Source: G963678445 sp963678445 (lineage in GTDB: Bacteria; Hydrogenedentota; Hydrogenedentia; Hydrogenedentales; G963678445). From it: a stretch of DNA of 64,000 nt. The first letter of the stretch is position 1; each line of letters opens with the position of its first letter. The position numbers and the translations under genes are program-made. Below are positions 9,233 to 18,300 of the stretch, piece by piece. Where the stretch lies: assembly GCA_963678445.1 (NCBI GenBank), contig OY782877.1, forward strand, positions 4,030,001 through 4,094,000. The letters run 5' to 3'. The notes under the pieces are model-generated. The model ran no database searches. It saw nothing but the letters and a program-made list of their open reading frames with translations, and was not told the origin of the DNA.

Positions 9233-9273
9233 TTGCTGGTTTTCGATGAAATGAAGCGAAATCTATTATGTTT

Positions 9274-9307
9274 TTGGGGCGGCGCTTGATAGCATGCGCC
9301 GCCCCAA
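9274..9307 (+). other. Strong GC-rich stem-loop upstream of trmO
   Basis: A perfect 12-bp stem TTGGGGCGGCGC (9274-9285) with GCGCCGCCCCAA (9296-9307) and a 10-nt loop. It lacks a 3' T-run on either strand, so it is not a classical terminator. It ends 21 bases before the trmO start and could end or protect the DUF4091 transcript or act in the trmO leader. Confidence 0.7.
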
Positions 9308-9328
9308 CCTGTGTTAAAGGAGGTTGTT

Positions 9329-10129
9329 ATGGTTTTTGAGCCGATAGGCATATTCCAATGTGCCGCGCAATACCCCTACGATGCCGCACGTCAGGCCGAA
9401 GTTGCCGCAGGAGGCGAGGGAATGATTGAGCTGAACCCGGGCTGTAACTACGAGCAAGCCCTTCAGGATTTAGCCGGATTTTCCCGTATTTGGCTCATTT
9501 ACCTTTTCGACCGCAACACCCACTGGAAACCGTTAACTCGTCCTCCACGAAGTCCCCACAAGGTAGGCCTCTTCGCCTCCCGCGCTCCCTACCGCCCCAA
9601 TCCCATTGGGCTATCCTGCGTTCAACTCTGTTCCGTTCAAGGACGACGGGTCTATGTGGGGGCGCACGATTTGCTGGATGGAACGCCCATTCTCGATATT
9701 AAACCGTATATTCCCTACGCCGATAGTTTTCCCGATGCGGGCTGCGGCTGGCTAGACGTGTTGGAAGAGGAAGCGTGGCAAGTCGAATTTTCCGAAAGCG
9801 CACAACAACAAGTCGATTGGCTGGAACAGCATGGAGCCGGTTGCATACAGGCCTTTCTTGTACAGCAACTGCGTGATCGCCCCTTTGACACTCGCAAAAA
9901 ACGTGTATCTGTTCTCGACGACACCACATGGGAGATTGCCTATCGTACCTGGCGCATTGCCTTTCAGGTGAATGAGGCCTTGCGTTATCTTACAGTGGAC
10001 AAGCTCTATTCTGGCTATACGCTGAGTGAACTGGAAGCTGAAGAAGACCCCTATCAGGACAAAGCCGTGCACAAGGCGTTTTGTCAGCGCTTTGGCGATA
10101 GGGCAGGGGAGATTAACAACGGAGCTTGA
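9329..10129 (+). CDS. trmO: tRNA (N6-threonylcarbamoyladenosine37-N6)-methyltransferase TrmO
   Basis: 266 residues from ATG 9329, which has an AAAGGAGG box five bases upstream. It is a TrmO/YaeB (formerly UPF0066, VirR-like) SAM-dependent methyltransferase: PIGIFQC at the start, GFSRIWLIYLFDRN, then the family signature GLFASRAPYRPNPIGLS and the ILDIKPYIPYADSF segment. TrmO uses a small beta-barrel SAM site and methylates N6 of t6A37 in ANN-reading tRNAs, mainly tRNA-Thr. The C-terminal part (residues about 150-266) is longer than in the minimal archaeal members and matches the two-domain bacterial form. Its last 17 bases overlap the convergent lipid kinase gene. Confidence 0.92.
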   Translation: MVFEPIGIFQCAAQYPYDAARQAEVAAGGEGMIELNPGCNYEQALQDLAGFSRIWLIYLFDRNTHWKPLTRPPRSPHKVGLFASRAPYRPNPIGLSCVQLCSVQGRRVYVGAHDLLDGTPILDIKPYIPYADSFPDAGCGWLDVLEEEAWQVEFSESAQQQVDWLEQHGAGCIQAFLVQQLRDRPFDTRKKRVSVLDDTTWEIAYRTWRIAFQVNEALRYLTVDKLYSGYTLSELEAEEDPYQDKAVHKAFCQRFGDRAGEINNGA

Positions 10130-11045
10130 TAACCTGTGGTAGAACCTCGAATGTAGCCGGTAAGCGTCCCGGTACCTCCCCATCAACATCCAGAAGCACT
10201 TCTTCCTCCGGATTGACAGGTAAGGCCTCTACCCGTTTTCCGCGTGCCGTACATACATTAGGGTGGTTGAGGTGTTTACCTTTATAAATCATGCCCGATT
10301 TTAACACCAATTGCAGATTACTCGTATCCCGTATGATAACCACCTCAAAAGCGCCGTCATCGGGTTGTGCATGCGGTGCGATAAACATACCGCCGCCAAA
10401 GTAACGTCCATTACATACCGCTGCTGTCGCGATTTGCATCGTTTCTTCATACTGGTCATCCACACAGATGCGTACCTGCTTACTACGATACGAAAAAAGC
10501 GCCTTGAGCGTTCCCCATTTAAAGGCAGTTTTCCCCCCAAACCGTTTGGAAAACGACAGGTGATTCACCGCACGGTCCACCTCGCCGCTCAACCCAAAAC
10601 TAGCGATATTTGCGAAATAGCGCGTGGCGATTTCCCCCTCAAAATCGGTATAGGTCAGCTTGCCCAAATCAATCGTACGAATTTCGCCCGTATGCAATCC
10701 GGTGATCTGCGCATCGAGCTGTTTAGGCACCCCAAAAGTACGTCGAAAATCGCCGCCCGTGCCACATGTGAGAAAGGAGAGAAGCGCATTGGGGTTGACA
10801 AGACGCCCCTCCTCAAAAAAGCCATTCACTACCTCGTTCGTCGTACCATCACCGCCGACGACAATGATCTGTTCCACCCCTTCATGTAAGGCGCGCCGCG
10901 TCAGATGTGTTGCCGCCGAAGGGCCATCCGTGAACGCCACCTCGATCGGACCGGTGATACGACGTACCCGTGCCTCGATCATGGGCCATTGAAAACGGGT
11001 GTCGCCATTCGACGAATGGGGATTTACAATTGCGCGCATTCGCAT
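10113..11045 (-). CDS. Diacylglycerol/lipid kinase family protein (DagK-like)
   Basis: 310 residues. It has the DAGK catalytic-domain pattern: IVNPHSSNGDT near the N-terminus, the nucleotide-binding VGGDGTTNEVVNGF, and TCGTGGDFRRTFGVP, followed by the C-terminal beta-sandwich with the ending VDGEVPG typical of YegS/DgkB-type kinases. Such cytosolic enzymes phosphorylate diacylglycerol or related lipids. It lies 25 bases downstream of glpD on the same strand, which suggests a glycerolipid-linked transcription unit. The 3' end overlaps trmO tail-to-tail. The exact lipid substrate is unknown. Confidence 0.88.
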   Translation of the reverse strand: MRMRAIVNPHSSNGDTRFQWPMIEARVRRITGPIEVAFTDGPSAATHLTRRALHEGVEQIIVVGGDGTTNEVVNGFFEEGRLVNPNALLSFLTCGTGGDFRRTFGVPKQLDAQITGLHTGEIRTIDLGKLTYTDFEGEIATRYFANIASFGLSGEVDRAVNHLSFSKRFGGKTAFKWGTLKALFSYRSKQVRICVDDQYEETMQIATAAVCNGRYFGGGMFIAPHAQPDDGAFEVVIIRDTSNLQLVLKSGMIYKGKHLNHPNVCTARGKRVEALPVNPEEEVLLDVDGEVPGRLPATFEVLPQVIKLRC

Positions 11046-11070
11046 GATAAATTACGTAAAAGTCCTTACT

Positions 11071-12747
11071 TCAAAGTTCCACCCAGGGCAGAAAAGCCGC
11101 CTTGGCCCGTGCAATCTGTGCAGTGCGTTCCGCCCCATCCCATGACAGCTCATGCGCCATAACATCCGCCACACGTTCGATAGTCGCCTCACCCGGCATA
11201 CCCAGCGTACCCAAACCTGTACGCCGAAACAGTACATCCTCTACCGTCAACGCCATTTCATGACGCGCCGCATAACGCACCTGCGCCTCAATATCGGCAT
11301 GCCCTTCCGCTAAGGGGGCTTGTGCATCCGGCTCCATGGCGACCTCCAGTACATCATCCAGATGGCTGCCATAATTTTCCGCAAGATGCATTATCAGCGC
11401 AGGAGGGAATGCGCTGTATTTTACCTTGACGCGCCCCAGAAAATCAGCAAACGGTCCCACATATCCCCCATACGTCGGCGTATCTTCCGTCGTGCAGAGA
11501 ATAGGGTCCAGGCCCAACTTTTCCACCGTCAAATTAACCACCTCCTCCGCCAAATGCCGAGCGGTTGTCCACTGTCCCCCAATCGCGGTGATCGTATTGC
11601 GCACCCCATCCAGACCTTCATGGTCATACACCTCTGCTGCGCGACTCGCCGTATACGAATCCTTGTCCCCTCCTTGCACCTCCTCTTCCTCCTCCCACGC
11701 ACTTGTCGTTGCATCAACAATGGGGCGTAAGCCACCATAGAAATACAAGACATCCGATCGACTTAACTGTGCTGCGGGATACCCCTCATTGACGATATGC
11801 AATAACTCGAGAATGTCATTCTCACCGACACGGAAATCATCCGGATGTCCCTCATACACCTTATCCGTCGTGCCCACAATCGAATGGTTGCGCCAGGGCA
11901 GTATGAAAAAGTGGCTATGCTCCAGCGGGATCGCAATGCCATGTCCCTGCGTAAGTGGACGCGTAATCAGGTGGATGCCCATAGACCGTATCAAATGCCG
12001 CGTCTGCTTATCCGCCGTCATCGTCCCCATCAGAATGTCCGCCCACGGTCCCGCGGCATTAATAGTGACCCGCGCATTTACAACACACTCCCCGCCACTC
12101 GTAGCCCGATCCCGAACGCGCACCCCCGTGATCTCACTCCCCTCCCGCATAAAATCCACAACCTCAGCATAGTTTGCCACCTGCGCCCCATGCGTCACCG
12201 CACTGAGGATACACTCCAATGCAAGACGTTCCGGACTATGCATCTGATAATCATAAAACAGCATTGCCCCCGTAAGCGCATCCGAGGCCAGGCCCGGTTC
12301 CAAAGCCAACACCTCCTCCCGACTGAGATGGTTGTGTCCCGGGATGCTTTTATCCTGATCCGTGACCCGATGCCGATCATAGGCCAACCAATCATATGCC
12401 GTCAGCCCCAGTGCCAACTTCAGTCGTTCCCGTATTCTCCGATCCGTAGTGGGCATGAGGAACGTGAGCGGCGAGACCATATGCGGCGCCACATTCGACC
12501 ATATCCGCCGTTCACGCAACGCATCCCGGACTAGCCCCAACTCCAGATTTTGTAGATAACGCAGCCCTCCATGAATCAGCTTCGACGATGCCGCACTACT
12601 TGCCCCAGCAAAATCCCCCTTATCCACCAACGCCACCGAAAGTCCCCGCAACGCCGCATCCCGCGCAATACACGCCCCCGTGATCCCTCCCCCGATTACC
12701 AACACATCATGTGTGCGTCTCGTCATCGCATACAAATCACGCTTCAT
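11071..12747 (-). CDS. glpD: FAD-dependent glycerol-3-phosphate dehydrogenase
   Basis: 558 residues from ATG 12747 (alternatives GTG 12780 and ATG 12726; the Shine-Dalgarno is weak for all). The FAD motif is VLVIGGGITGACIARDAALRG, then SSAASSKLIHGGLRYLQ, the signature of aerobic GlpD, and the C-terminal DAO_C helical domain (GPFADFLGRVK to the end). It oxidises sn-glycerol-3-phosphate to dihydroxyacetone phosphate at the inner membrane and passes electrons to quinone. Downstream is the lipid kinase gene at 25 bases, consistent with a glycerol/lipid operon. No glpF or glpK is nearby. Confidence 0.93.
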   Translation of the reverse strand: MKRDLYAMTRRTHDVLVIGGGITGACIARDAALRGLSVALVDKGDFAGASSAASSKLIHGGLRYLQNLELGLVRDALRERRIWSNVAPHMVSPLTFLMPTTDRRIRERLKLALGLTAYDWLAYDRHRVTDQDKSIPGHNHLSREEVLALEPGLASDALTGAMLFYDYQMHSPERLALECILSAVTHGAQVANYAEVVDFMREGSEITGVRVRDRATSGGECVVNARVTINAAGPWADILMGTMTADKQTRHLIRSMGIHLITRPLTQGHGIAIPLEHSHFFILPWRNHSIVGTTDKVYEGHPDDFRVGENDILELLHIVNEGYPAAQLSRSDVLYFYGGLRPIVDATTSAWEEEEEVQGGDKDSYTASRAAEVYDHEGLDGVRNTITAIGGQWTTARHLAEEVVNLTVEKLGLDPILCTTEDTPTYGGYVGPFADFLGRVKVKYSAFPPALIMHLAENYGSHLDDVLEVAMEPDAQAPLAEGHADIEAQVRYAARHEMALTVEDVLFRRTGLGTLGMPGEATIERVADVMAHELSWDGAERTAQIARAKAAFLPWVEL

Positions 12748-13150
12748 GGCCAACCTAATCCCCACGAGTTTCCAAAGCACAAATTTCGTTCATACAAAAA
12801 AATACATACGATGCCCTGCGTACCATTACATGAAGAGGCTCCTTTTTTATCCCCAAAGATATGGCCTCAATATGTCCGTTCCCTTCTCGCCTTAATAGTA
12901 CCAGAAACAATACTGGCATTATCCATTCAGTATTCCTTCCATCCCTTGCCGCTTGTCCTCCGGGTGCTTAAAGGGATTAATAAGAGGAAATCTGCAGGTT
13001 TAAAGTCGATAATGAGGCAGGGAAGGGGTCTTTTGACACAACTTTTTGCCGGGATGAGCAATTGTGGCGGAAAATTTTCCAGAAAAGCAATGTATATCCA
13101 AGAAAATGGGAAAATTCTTTATTTGTGCATAGATTTAATTGAATTTTCGC
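12748..13150. other. Intergenic region without recognisable gene
   Basis: About 400 bases upstream of glpD. Open frames here are short, lack ribosome binding sites and have unlikely composition. It presumably holds the glpD promoter on the minus strand. Small AT-rich palindromes such as GGAAAATTTTCC occur, but nothing can be assigned. Confidence 0.5.
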
Positions 13151-13188
13151 TTGCAAATATCCGGAATATGGTGTACTGTAAGTACAGT
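13151..13188 (+). promoter_or_regulatory. Candidate promoter with overlapping inverted repeat
   Basis: TTGCAA (13151-13156), a 17-bp spacer and TACTGT (13174-13179); the -10 is a poor match. It overlaps the inverted repeat ACTGT-AAGT-ACAGT (13175-13188), which could be an operator. The -35 resembles the better promoters at 13476 and 24271. It would start the candidate ncRNA at about 13186. Confidence 0.4.
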
Positions 13189-13393
13189 TCTTAGGTAGTA
13201 AGGACGACGAAAAGTTGGAGAACGGGGTTTTGGGGGTGTATGTGGGAAGACGCAATGCAGTCTGTTTTCTCCAATAATGATTTTGCCCAAGCCAGCCCGA
13301 CGTGGACGCGTGCTTACCGCGCCGCGTCGGATTTTTTCCCTCCTCAACATCGCGGCTTCGGCGCAACGCCAAGCCGCGATGCCTTCCTTTTTT
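13186..13393 (+). ncRNA. Candidate structured non-coding RNA of about 200 nt
   Basis: Between the possible promoter at 13151 and a strong terminator lie several consecutive pairings: TTGGAGAA (13215-13222) with TTCTCCAA (13267-13274), enclosing an AGAC/GTCT inner stem; CCGACG (13297-13302) with CGTCGG (13325-13330); and the terminator stem. The only in-frame reading, a 60-codon frame starting at 13240, runs through the terminator, so it is unlikely to be coding. No match to tmRNA, SRP RNA, RNase P or the 6S consensus was recognised by eye. It lies about 0.1 kb before tRNA-Leu and 0.6 kb before fliW-csrA. Confidence 0.5.
13348..13393 (+). terminator. Rho-independent terminator
   Basis: CATCGCGGCTT (13348-13358) pairs perfectly with AAGCCGCGATG (13371-13381). 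Inside, GGCG pairs with CGCC around a 3-nt loop, giving an almost continuous 15-bp stem. A T-rich tail with six T (13388-13393) follows. No plus-strand protein gene precedes it, so it implies an RNA-coding transcript. Confidence 0.8.
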
Positions 13394-13475
13394 ATCGTAA
13401 AAGATACCCAGATTATTTCTGACGAGTAGCACCCAAGAGTGTTTTGGGTAGTGAATCTGACTGCGCTGAAAAAAT

Positions 13476-13505
13476 TTGCAATGCATCGTTTCTAGATAGT
13501 ATACT
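13476..13505 (+). promoter_or_regulatory. Sigma70-type promoter of tRNA-Leu
   Basis: TTGCAA (13476-13481), an 18-bp spacer and TATACT (13500-13505), 12 bases before the first tRNA base. Spacing and position are as expected for a stable-RNA promoter. Confidence 0.75.
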
Positions 13506-13517
13506 TTGACCTCAATC

Positions 13518-13605
13518 GCCCGGGTGGTGGAATTGGCAGACACGCTAGACTAAGGATCTAGTCCCATAATATGGGGTGCGAGTTCGATTCTCGCCTCGGG
13601 CACCA
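13518..13605 (+). tRNA. tRNA-Leu, anticodon AAG
   Basis: 88 bases including an encoded CCA. The acceptor stem GCCCGGG pairs with CTCGGGC (one G-U), the discriminator is A, the T arm is GCGAG-TTCGATT-CTCGC, and the long class II variable arm has CCCAT/ATGGG pairing, as in leucine tRNAs. The anticodon stem CTAGA/TCTAG encloses the loop CTAAGGA, so positions 34-36 are AAG, reading CUU. A34 in a leucine tRNA is uncommon in bacteria and would normally require deamination to inosine. Its own promoter lies upstream and a terminator downstream. Confidence 0.96.
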
Positions 13606-13612
13606 TGCCAAT

Positions 13613-13656
13613 AAAACGGAGCTAAACACAAGATGGTTTGGCTCCGTTTTTGTTTT
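13613..13656 (+). terminator. Terminator of tRNA-Leu
   Basis: ACGGAGCTAAAC pairs with GTTTGGCTCCGT (one G-U) and is followed by TTTTTGTTTT, starting eight bases after the tRNA CCA. Confidence 0.85.
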
Positions 13657-13976
13657 GTGTGCCCACTTATAAAGCTTTATAAATGACGAAACTTGCGTTG
13701 ATTACGAAGGTTAAGTACCATAGCTCTTGGGGTGGGAAGGAATGCGCACTACCTTGATACGAAGGGCAGGTGAAACAGGCACGCCGCCTTTGTTATTTCA
13801 AATGCGGTACACCGGCTTACGGAGTAGGTTATGATTCTCCACCAAATTAGGAGGCGGTTTATAAAATGCTTGACGTTTCGTGTCGGTTTTCGATGATTTC
13901 ACTTGATTCGTGAAACCGCTTTATTGCATACTGGATAGTATAAGTGCTTTTACCGGTTAGGGCTGGAGAGTGGAAT
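13657..13976. other. Intergenic region upstream of fliW
   Basis: 320 bases with no supported gene. It must hold the promoter of the fliW-csrA-glycosyltransferase cluster, but no clear sigma70, sigma28 or sigma54 consensus was found by eye. Confidence 0.5.
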
Positions 13977-14459
13977 ATGCATTTGAGTACGACGCGGTTT
14001 GGTGAAATTGAGGTGGATCCAAACGATATTATCACGTTTACCCAACCCATCATTGGGTTTCAGGAATATCGTCGTTTTGTACATTTACCAGGCCCCGAAG
14101 ATAGCGTGGTTTCCTGGCTGCAGTCCACGGAATCGCCGGATTTGGCCTTTTTGTTAATGGATCCGCGGCATGTGGTGATGGATTACCAAGTGTCGTTAAG
14201 TCAGCACGATTTGGCGGAATTGGCAGCTTCCTCATTGGAGGAAGTTTCCGTTTTTACCCTGCTGGTCGTGCCTGAGGACCCCAGTAAGGTGCGTACGAAT
14301 TTGAAGGCACCTATTTTGCTTAATTTTAAGCATCGCCTTGGTAAGCAGACGGTCCTGGAAAAGAGTGATTATCCCATACAATTCTTTTTGGCGCAGGCCA
14401 AGCCGCAAGCGCAGGGACAGCAGCAGGAGGAGGTAGATAATGCTCGTTCTGACGCGTAA
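13977..14459 (+). CDS. fliW: Flagellar assembly factor FliW
   Basis: 160 residues from ATG 13977, preceded by GGAGAG; this start gives the canonical N-terminus, with TTRFGEIEVDPNDIITF matching the FliW consensus. Later segments IGFQEYRRFVHL, PDLAFLLMDP and NLKAPILLN are also characteristic. FliW is a small cytoplasmic beta-barrel protein that binds both flagellin and CsrA: free FliW sequesters CsrA, so flagellin translation is coupled to secretion. Its 3' end overlaps csrA by 20 bases, the classic fliW-csrA pair. The last 20 residues (Gln/Ala-rich) extend beyond the family core. Confidence 0.95.
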   Translation: MHLSTTRFGEIEVDPNDIITFTQPIIGFQEYRRFVHLPGPEDSVVSWLQSTESPDLAFLLMDPRHVVMDYQVSLSQHDLAELAASSLEEVSVFTLLVVPEDPSKVRTNLKAPILLNFKHRLGKQTVLEKSDYPIQFFLAQAKPQAQGQQQEEVDNARSDA

Positions 14460-14661
14460 AGAAAATGAAAGCATCATGATCGGTAATGATATCGAGGTCA
14501 AGGTGTTGGATTTAAAAGAGAGCCAGGTCAAAATTGGTATTGTGGCGCCACGTTCGGTGGCAGTGCATCGGCGCGAGGTGTACTTGGCTATCCAGGCGGA
14601 AAATGCCCAGGCGGCTTCAGCATCGAAAATAGAAGGTATTTCTAAGTTAATTCCTCGTTAG
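14440..14661 (+). CDS. csrA: Carbon storage regulator CsrA
   Basis: 73 residues. It opens with MLVLTRKENESIMIGNDIEV and continues with KIGIVAPRSVAVHRREVY, containing the RNA-binding beta-1 and VHRREVY residues of CsrA. An AGGAGGAGGT box lies inside the end of fliW. CsrA is a dimeric RNA-binding protein that blocks translation at GGA-containing leaders, especially flagellin mRNA. The overlap with fliW implies coupled translation. Whether nearby transcripts are targets cannot be told. Confidence 0.97.
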   Translation: MLVLTRKENESIMIGNDIEVKVLDLKESQVKIGIVAPRSVAVHRREVYLAIQAENAQAASASKIEGISKLIPR

Positions 14662-14673
14662 AAAGGTTGCTAG

Positions 14674-15303
14674 ATGGAAGTCATCGTAGATGGAGAACGG
14701 AATTTTTCCTTGACGGGCGCTCCTTCTAATGTGGTGTCCGCAGTAGGTGAAATTAACGCTTTTTTACAGGAAAAAGGGCGTGCGATTTTGACGTTATTGT
14801 TGGATGGGAAGCAACTCGAGCCGCTGGATTTATCGGAGCCACTGGGGGAAAAGCCGCTGGAGGAAGTGAAAACATTGGAGGTGCGCTCCGAAGCACTTAC
14901 GGTGCTCATTCGTTCATGCCTTTCGGAATTGGAAGAAGTTTTGCCAGAATTGCCACAGGCATGTCATGATTTGGCGGAAGTTTTTCAAGGGGAAAATCCA
15001 GAAGAGGGCTTTGAACATTTTGTGGAATTGGCCAATATTTGGGGGTTTATCAAAAAACGGCAATCTTTGGTTGCTGGTTTTTTGAAGATCGATCTAGCCT
15101 CTCTTGTTCTTGAGGGAGTCTCTTTGCGTTCATTACATGAGGAGCTGAACGCCATCCTCAATGAGGCGGCAGAAGCCTTGAAGACGGGGGACTGTATTCT
15201 GTTAGGTGACTTGCTTGAGTATGAGTTGGCGTCTCGGGCGGAACAAGAGGCGCAAATTGTGGCGCTGTTGCAAGAGCAGGCGTCTGTTGATTCGTGCGAA
15301 TGA
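14674..15303 (+). CDS. Unknown acidic helical protein of the fliW-csrA cluster
   Basis: 209 residues; ATG 14674 follows csrA by 12 bases, with GAAAGG upstream. There is no signal peptide or membrane segment. Residues 1-70 look like a small alpha/beta module (MEVIVDGERNFSLTG, GRAILTLLLDGKQLE). The remainder is strongly helical and acidic, with leucine-rich runs (residues about 75-205) that could form a helical bundle. I do not recognise the family. Its position between csrA and flagellar-type glycosyltransferases, with a 4-base ATGA overlap to the next gene, suggests a flagellar chaperone- or regulator-like role; this is inference from context only. Confidence 0.75.
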   Translation: MEVIVDGERNFSLTGAPSNVVSAVGEINAFLQEKGRAILTLLLDGKQLEPLDLSEPLGEKPLEEVKTLEVRSEALTVLIRSCLSELEEVLPELPQACHDLAEVFQGENPEEGFEHFVELANIWGFIKKRQSLVAGFLKIDLASLVLEGVSLRSLHEELNAILNEAAEALKTGDCILLGDLLEYELASRAEQEAQIVALLQEQASVDSCE

Positions 15304-18300
15304 CTTCGCAACCGCGCATCCTTACCTTTAATTTTCACGAGCCCTACCTGTGCCTGATGGCCAAAACGGGCTTGGCTTTGGATGTCGGGCTCTATGAATC
15401 GGGGGGGCTGGCGCGGCAGTGGCAAACGCGTTTTCGTCCCCTCCCCTCTAACCTCACCATACTTTCGGAACATGTCTGGCGGAATCGCTTGGAACACAAT
15501 TATTACGATGTAATTGTGGCGCAAAATGAAACCAATATGCTGGACATAGCCAATGCGCCCGGCAATAAACTGTTGCTTCTGCATAACCGCCGTTCTTTTC
15601 TTGAAAACATGCCGCAATATACGAAGGATGAGGTGGTCTCCCAGGTTGCTGCCTTGTATGAGTATCTGCAACCGTTATGCGAGTTTGTATACATTTCAGA
15701 TTCAAAGCAGGCCACTTATGCAATGCCGGGACGCGTGATTTATCCGGGCATTGATGTGGAGGAGTTTGGCGGATATACCGGCGAAGAGGCCACCATACTG
15801 CGTGTGGGCAATGAAATGCGCATTCGTACCCTGATGTTCGATTTTGCGCTGCAGGAGGAGCTGTGTAAGGGGCTTCCGACCCGTATTTTGGGGCACGATC
15901 CAACTCTTTTACACATTCGTCCTGCAGATTCTTATGCCCAGCTGTTACAGTATTATCGCCAGAGCCGCTGTCTTTTACATATTTCCCGACAGGAGTATGA
16001 AGACGGATACAACCTTTCGATGTTGGAGGCCCTGGCTTGTGGAACTCCGGTGGTCTCCCTCGCCAATCGAACCTCACCGTTGACGGATGGGGTGGATGGT
16101 TTCCTTTCATACGATCCGGTCGAGTTACGTGAACGTCTTGTTACGTTACTTGAGAATCCCGATCTTGCCCGTTCCATAGGGGAGAAGGGGCGGGAGACGG
16201 TAGCAAAGAAATTTCCGATTAGTACGTTTGTGGAGAAATGGAAAGAGGCCTTATTTGAAGCAGCAGACAGGGGGGAGAAAAAGCCCAAACGTACTAAAAA
16301 AAAGCCTTCGACTAAGACGCCTCCCTCGCTCCAGGTAGCGATGCACTATATCAGCTCGCCATTGACAACAGGGCGTTACTTTGAATTGGCGGCGCGGGAA
16401 AAGTATGACGTATTGACGATGGGCTTCCGCGTACCAGAGGAAGTCTTGAAGCACTGGAAGTTTACCGACCCGCCACCACCCTACCCGCCGCACACGGTGG
16501 ATACACCGTTAAGCATTTCTTATCCGGATTTGCTGGCCCAATGGCCTACCACCTATGAGCCTGACGTCTATCTGTGGATTGATTCGGGAGCGCATGAAAT
16601 TGAGGCGGGCATAGGGCAGATCAAGGCCCCAAAAGTTGCTTATATTATTGATAGCCATGTTTCACCGGAATTACGCCTGGCAATGGCGCGTCATTTCGAT
16701 TGTGTGTTCATGGCGCATAAGGCACAACTTCCGCTTTTCAAAGAAAACGGCATTGAGAACGTTCACTGGATGCCGCTGGCTTGTTGGCCTCCTTTGCATG
16801 AGGTAGAAGTTCAGAAGCGTACCTACGATGTGGCCTATGTAGGCAGCTTCAGCATCGAGGAAGACGACCGTCGTCGTGTGTTACTGGGGCGTGTAGCCGA
16901 GCGATTTCCCAATAGCATTGTAGGCCGTCGTTGGCCGCGTGAAATGGCGCGGGTTTATGCGCAGAGCAAGATGGTGGTGAACGCCTGTTTTAACAATGAT
17001 GTAAACATGCGTGTGTTTGAGGCGTTAGCGTCGGGAGCCTTACTGCTCACGGACCCCGCCGAGGGCCTGGAAGATCTTTTTACCGATGGGGAACATCTGG
17101 TTATTTATCGTAACGATGAAGAGCTGCTGGATGTGATCCAATATTATCTTGCGCATCCTGAGGAACGCGAACGCATTGCCGCTGCGGGACGTGAGCTCGT
17201 TTTGGCGAAACACACCTATAGACATCGTTTAGATGCGATGATGAAGCTGGTTGAATCTTCGTTGAATATATCACTGCAGCCAGTTTGCCAGAGCGAGCCA
17301 AAGGCGCAATTGTATTATAACCATCCACGAAGAGAGCTTTTGCAATACATTCCGTTTCGAACAAATAGATTGTTGGATATTGGCTGCGGTGCAGGCTCTT
17401 TCGGCGCATTGCTGAAGAAAGAACGGGGAGTCAGTGAGGTTTTCGGTGTCGAGCTTATTCCAGACGCCTGGAAAAAGGCGCGTAATGTGCTGGATGGTGC
17501 AATCCTGGGGAATATAGAGAAGCTTTCCTTGCCTTTTGAGCAGGGATATTTTGATTGCATTGTCTGCGCAGACGTTTTAGAGCATCTTATCGATCCTGTA
17601 GCTGTACTGCGAAAGCTCTCTCATGTGTTGGCCGACGATGGCGTCATCGTAATCAGCATTCCCAATGCGCGCTACTATCAGATTATTTCGATGTTGGCAA
17701 GCGGTGCCTGGACGTATTATGAGGCGGGAATCATGGATTCGACCCATTTGCGTTTTTTTACCGAGGAAACGGTAGTTTGCATGGTAAAAGATGCGGGTTT
17801 GGAAGTGGCGGAGCTCTATCCGCTGAATATGGCTAGAGATGAAAAGCTTTCCTGCGAAACAGATGGAGCGTTATCGTTTGCTTCGCTGCTTACACTTCAG
17901 GACGTGCAGGAGGGGGAAAAAGAAGCGTTTTTAACGTATCAATGGCTAGCCTGTGTTTGTAAACCCAATGTAGACCGTTTACAGGAAGCTCGTGAGGCTT
18001 TGGCGCGGAATCAGAATGAGGCGGCATATACCTTGGCGATGGATGCGGTGGGTATTGATGAATTTGAACGGTGCGTGATTATTGCCAAGGCGTTGGCACG
18101 TTTGGGACAGCTTCAAGGGGCAGAAGAGGGCTACCAAAGTGCCTTGGCGGTTCGTCCCAACGATACTGAGGCGGGGGGGGAGTACGGTATCTTGCTGCTA
18201 GGTATGAATCGTGCGGATGAAGCGCGCCCCTACCTTGAACGCGCCTTGGCGGCGCATCCGGAGAATACACGTATACGTGGTGCGATGGGGCTTTTGTCAA

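Noticed and set aside
13175..13188. LexA box
   Set aside because: The spacing is CTGT-N4-ACAG, whereas the proteobacterial box has N8; no SOS gene follows.
13240..13422. 60-codon frame inside the candidate ncRNA
   Set aside because: It reads through the strong terminator and has no family resemblance.
13518..13656. tRNA-Leu as an integration site of a mobile element
   Set aside because: No integrase and no repeat of the tRNA 3' end were seen nearby.
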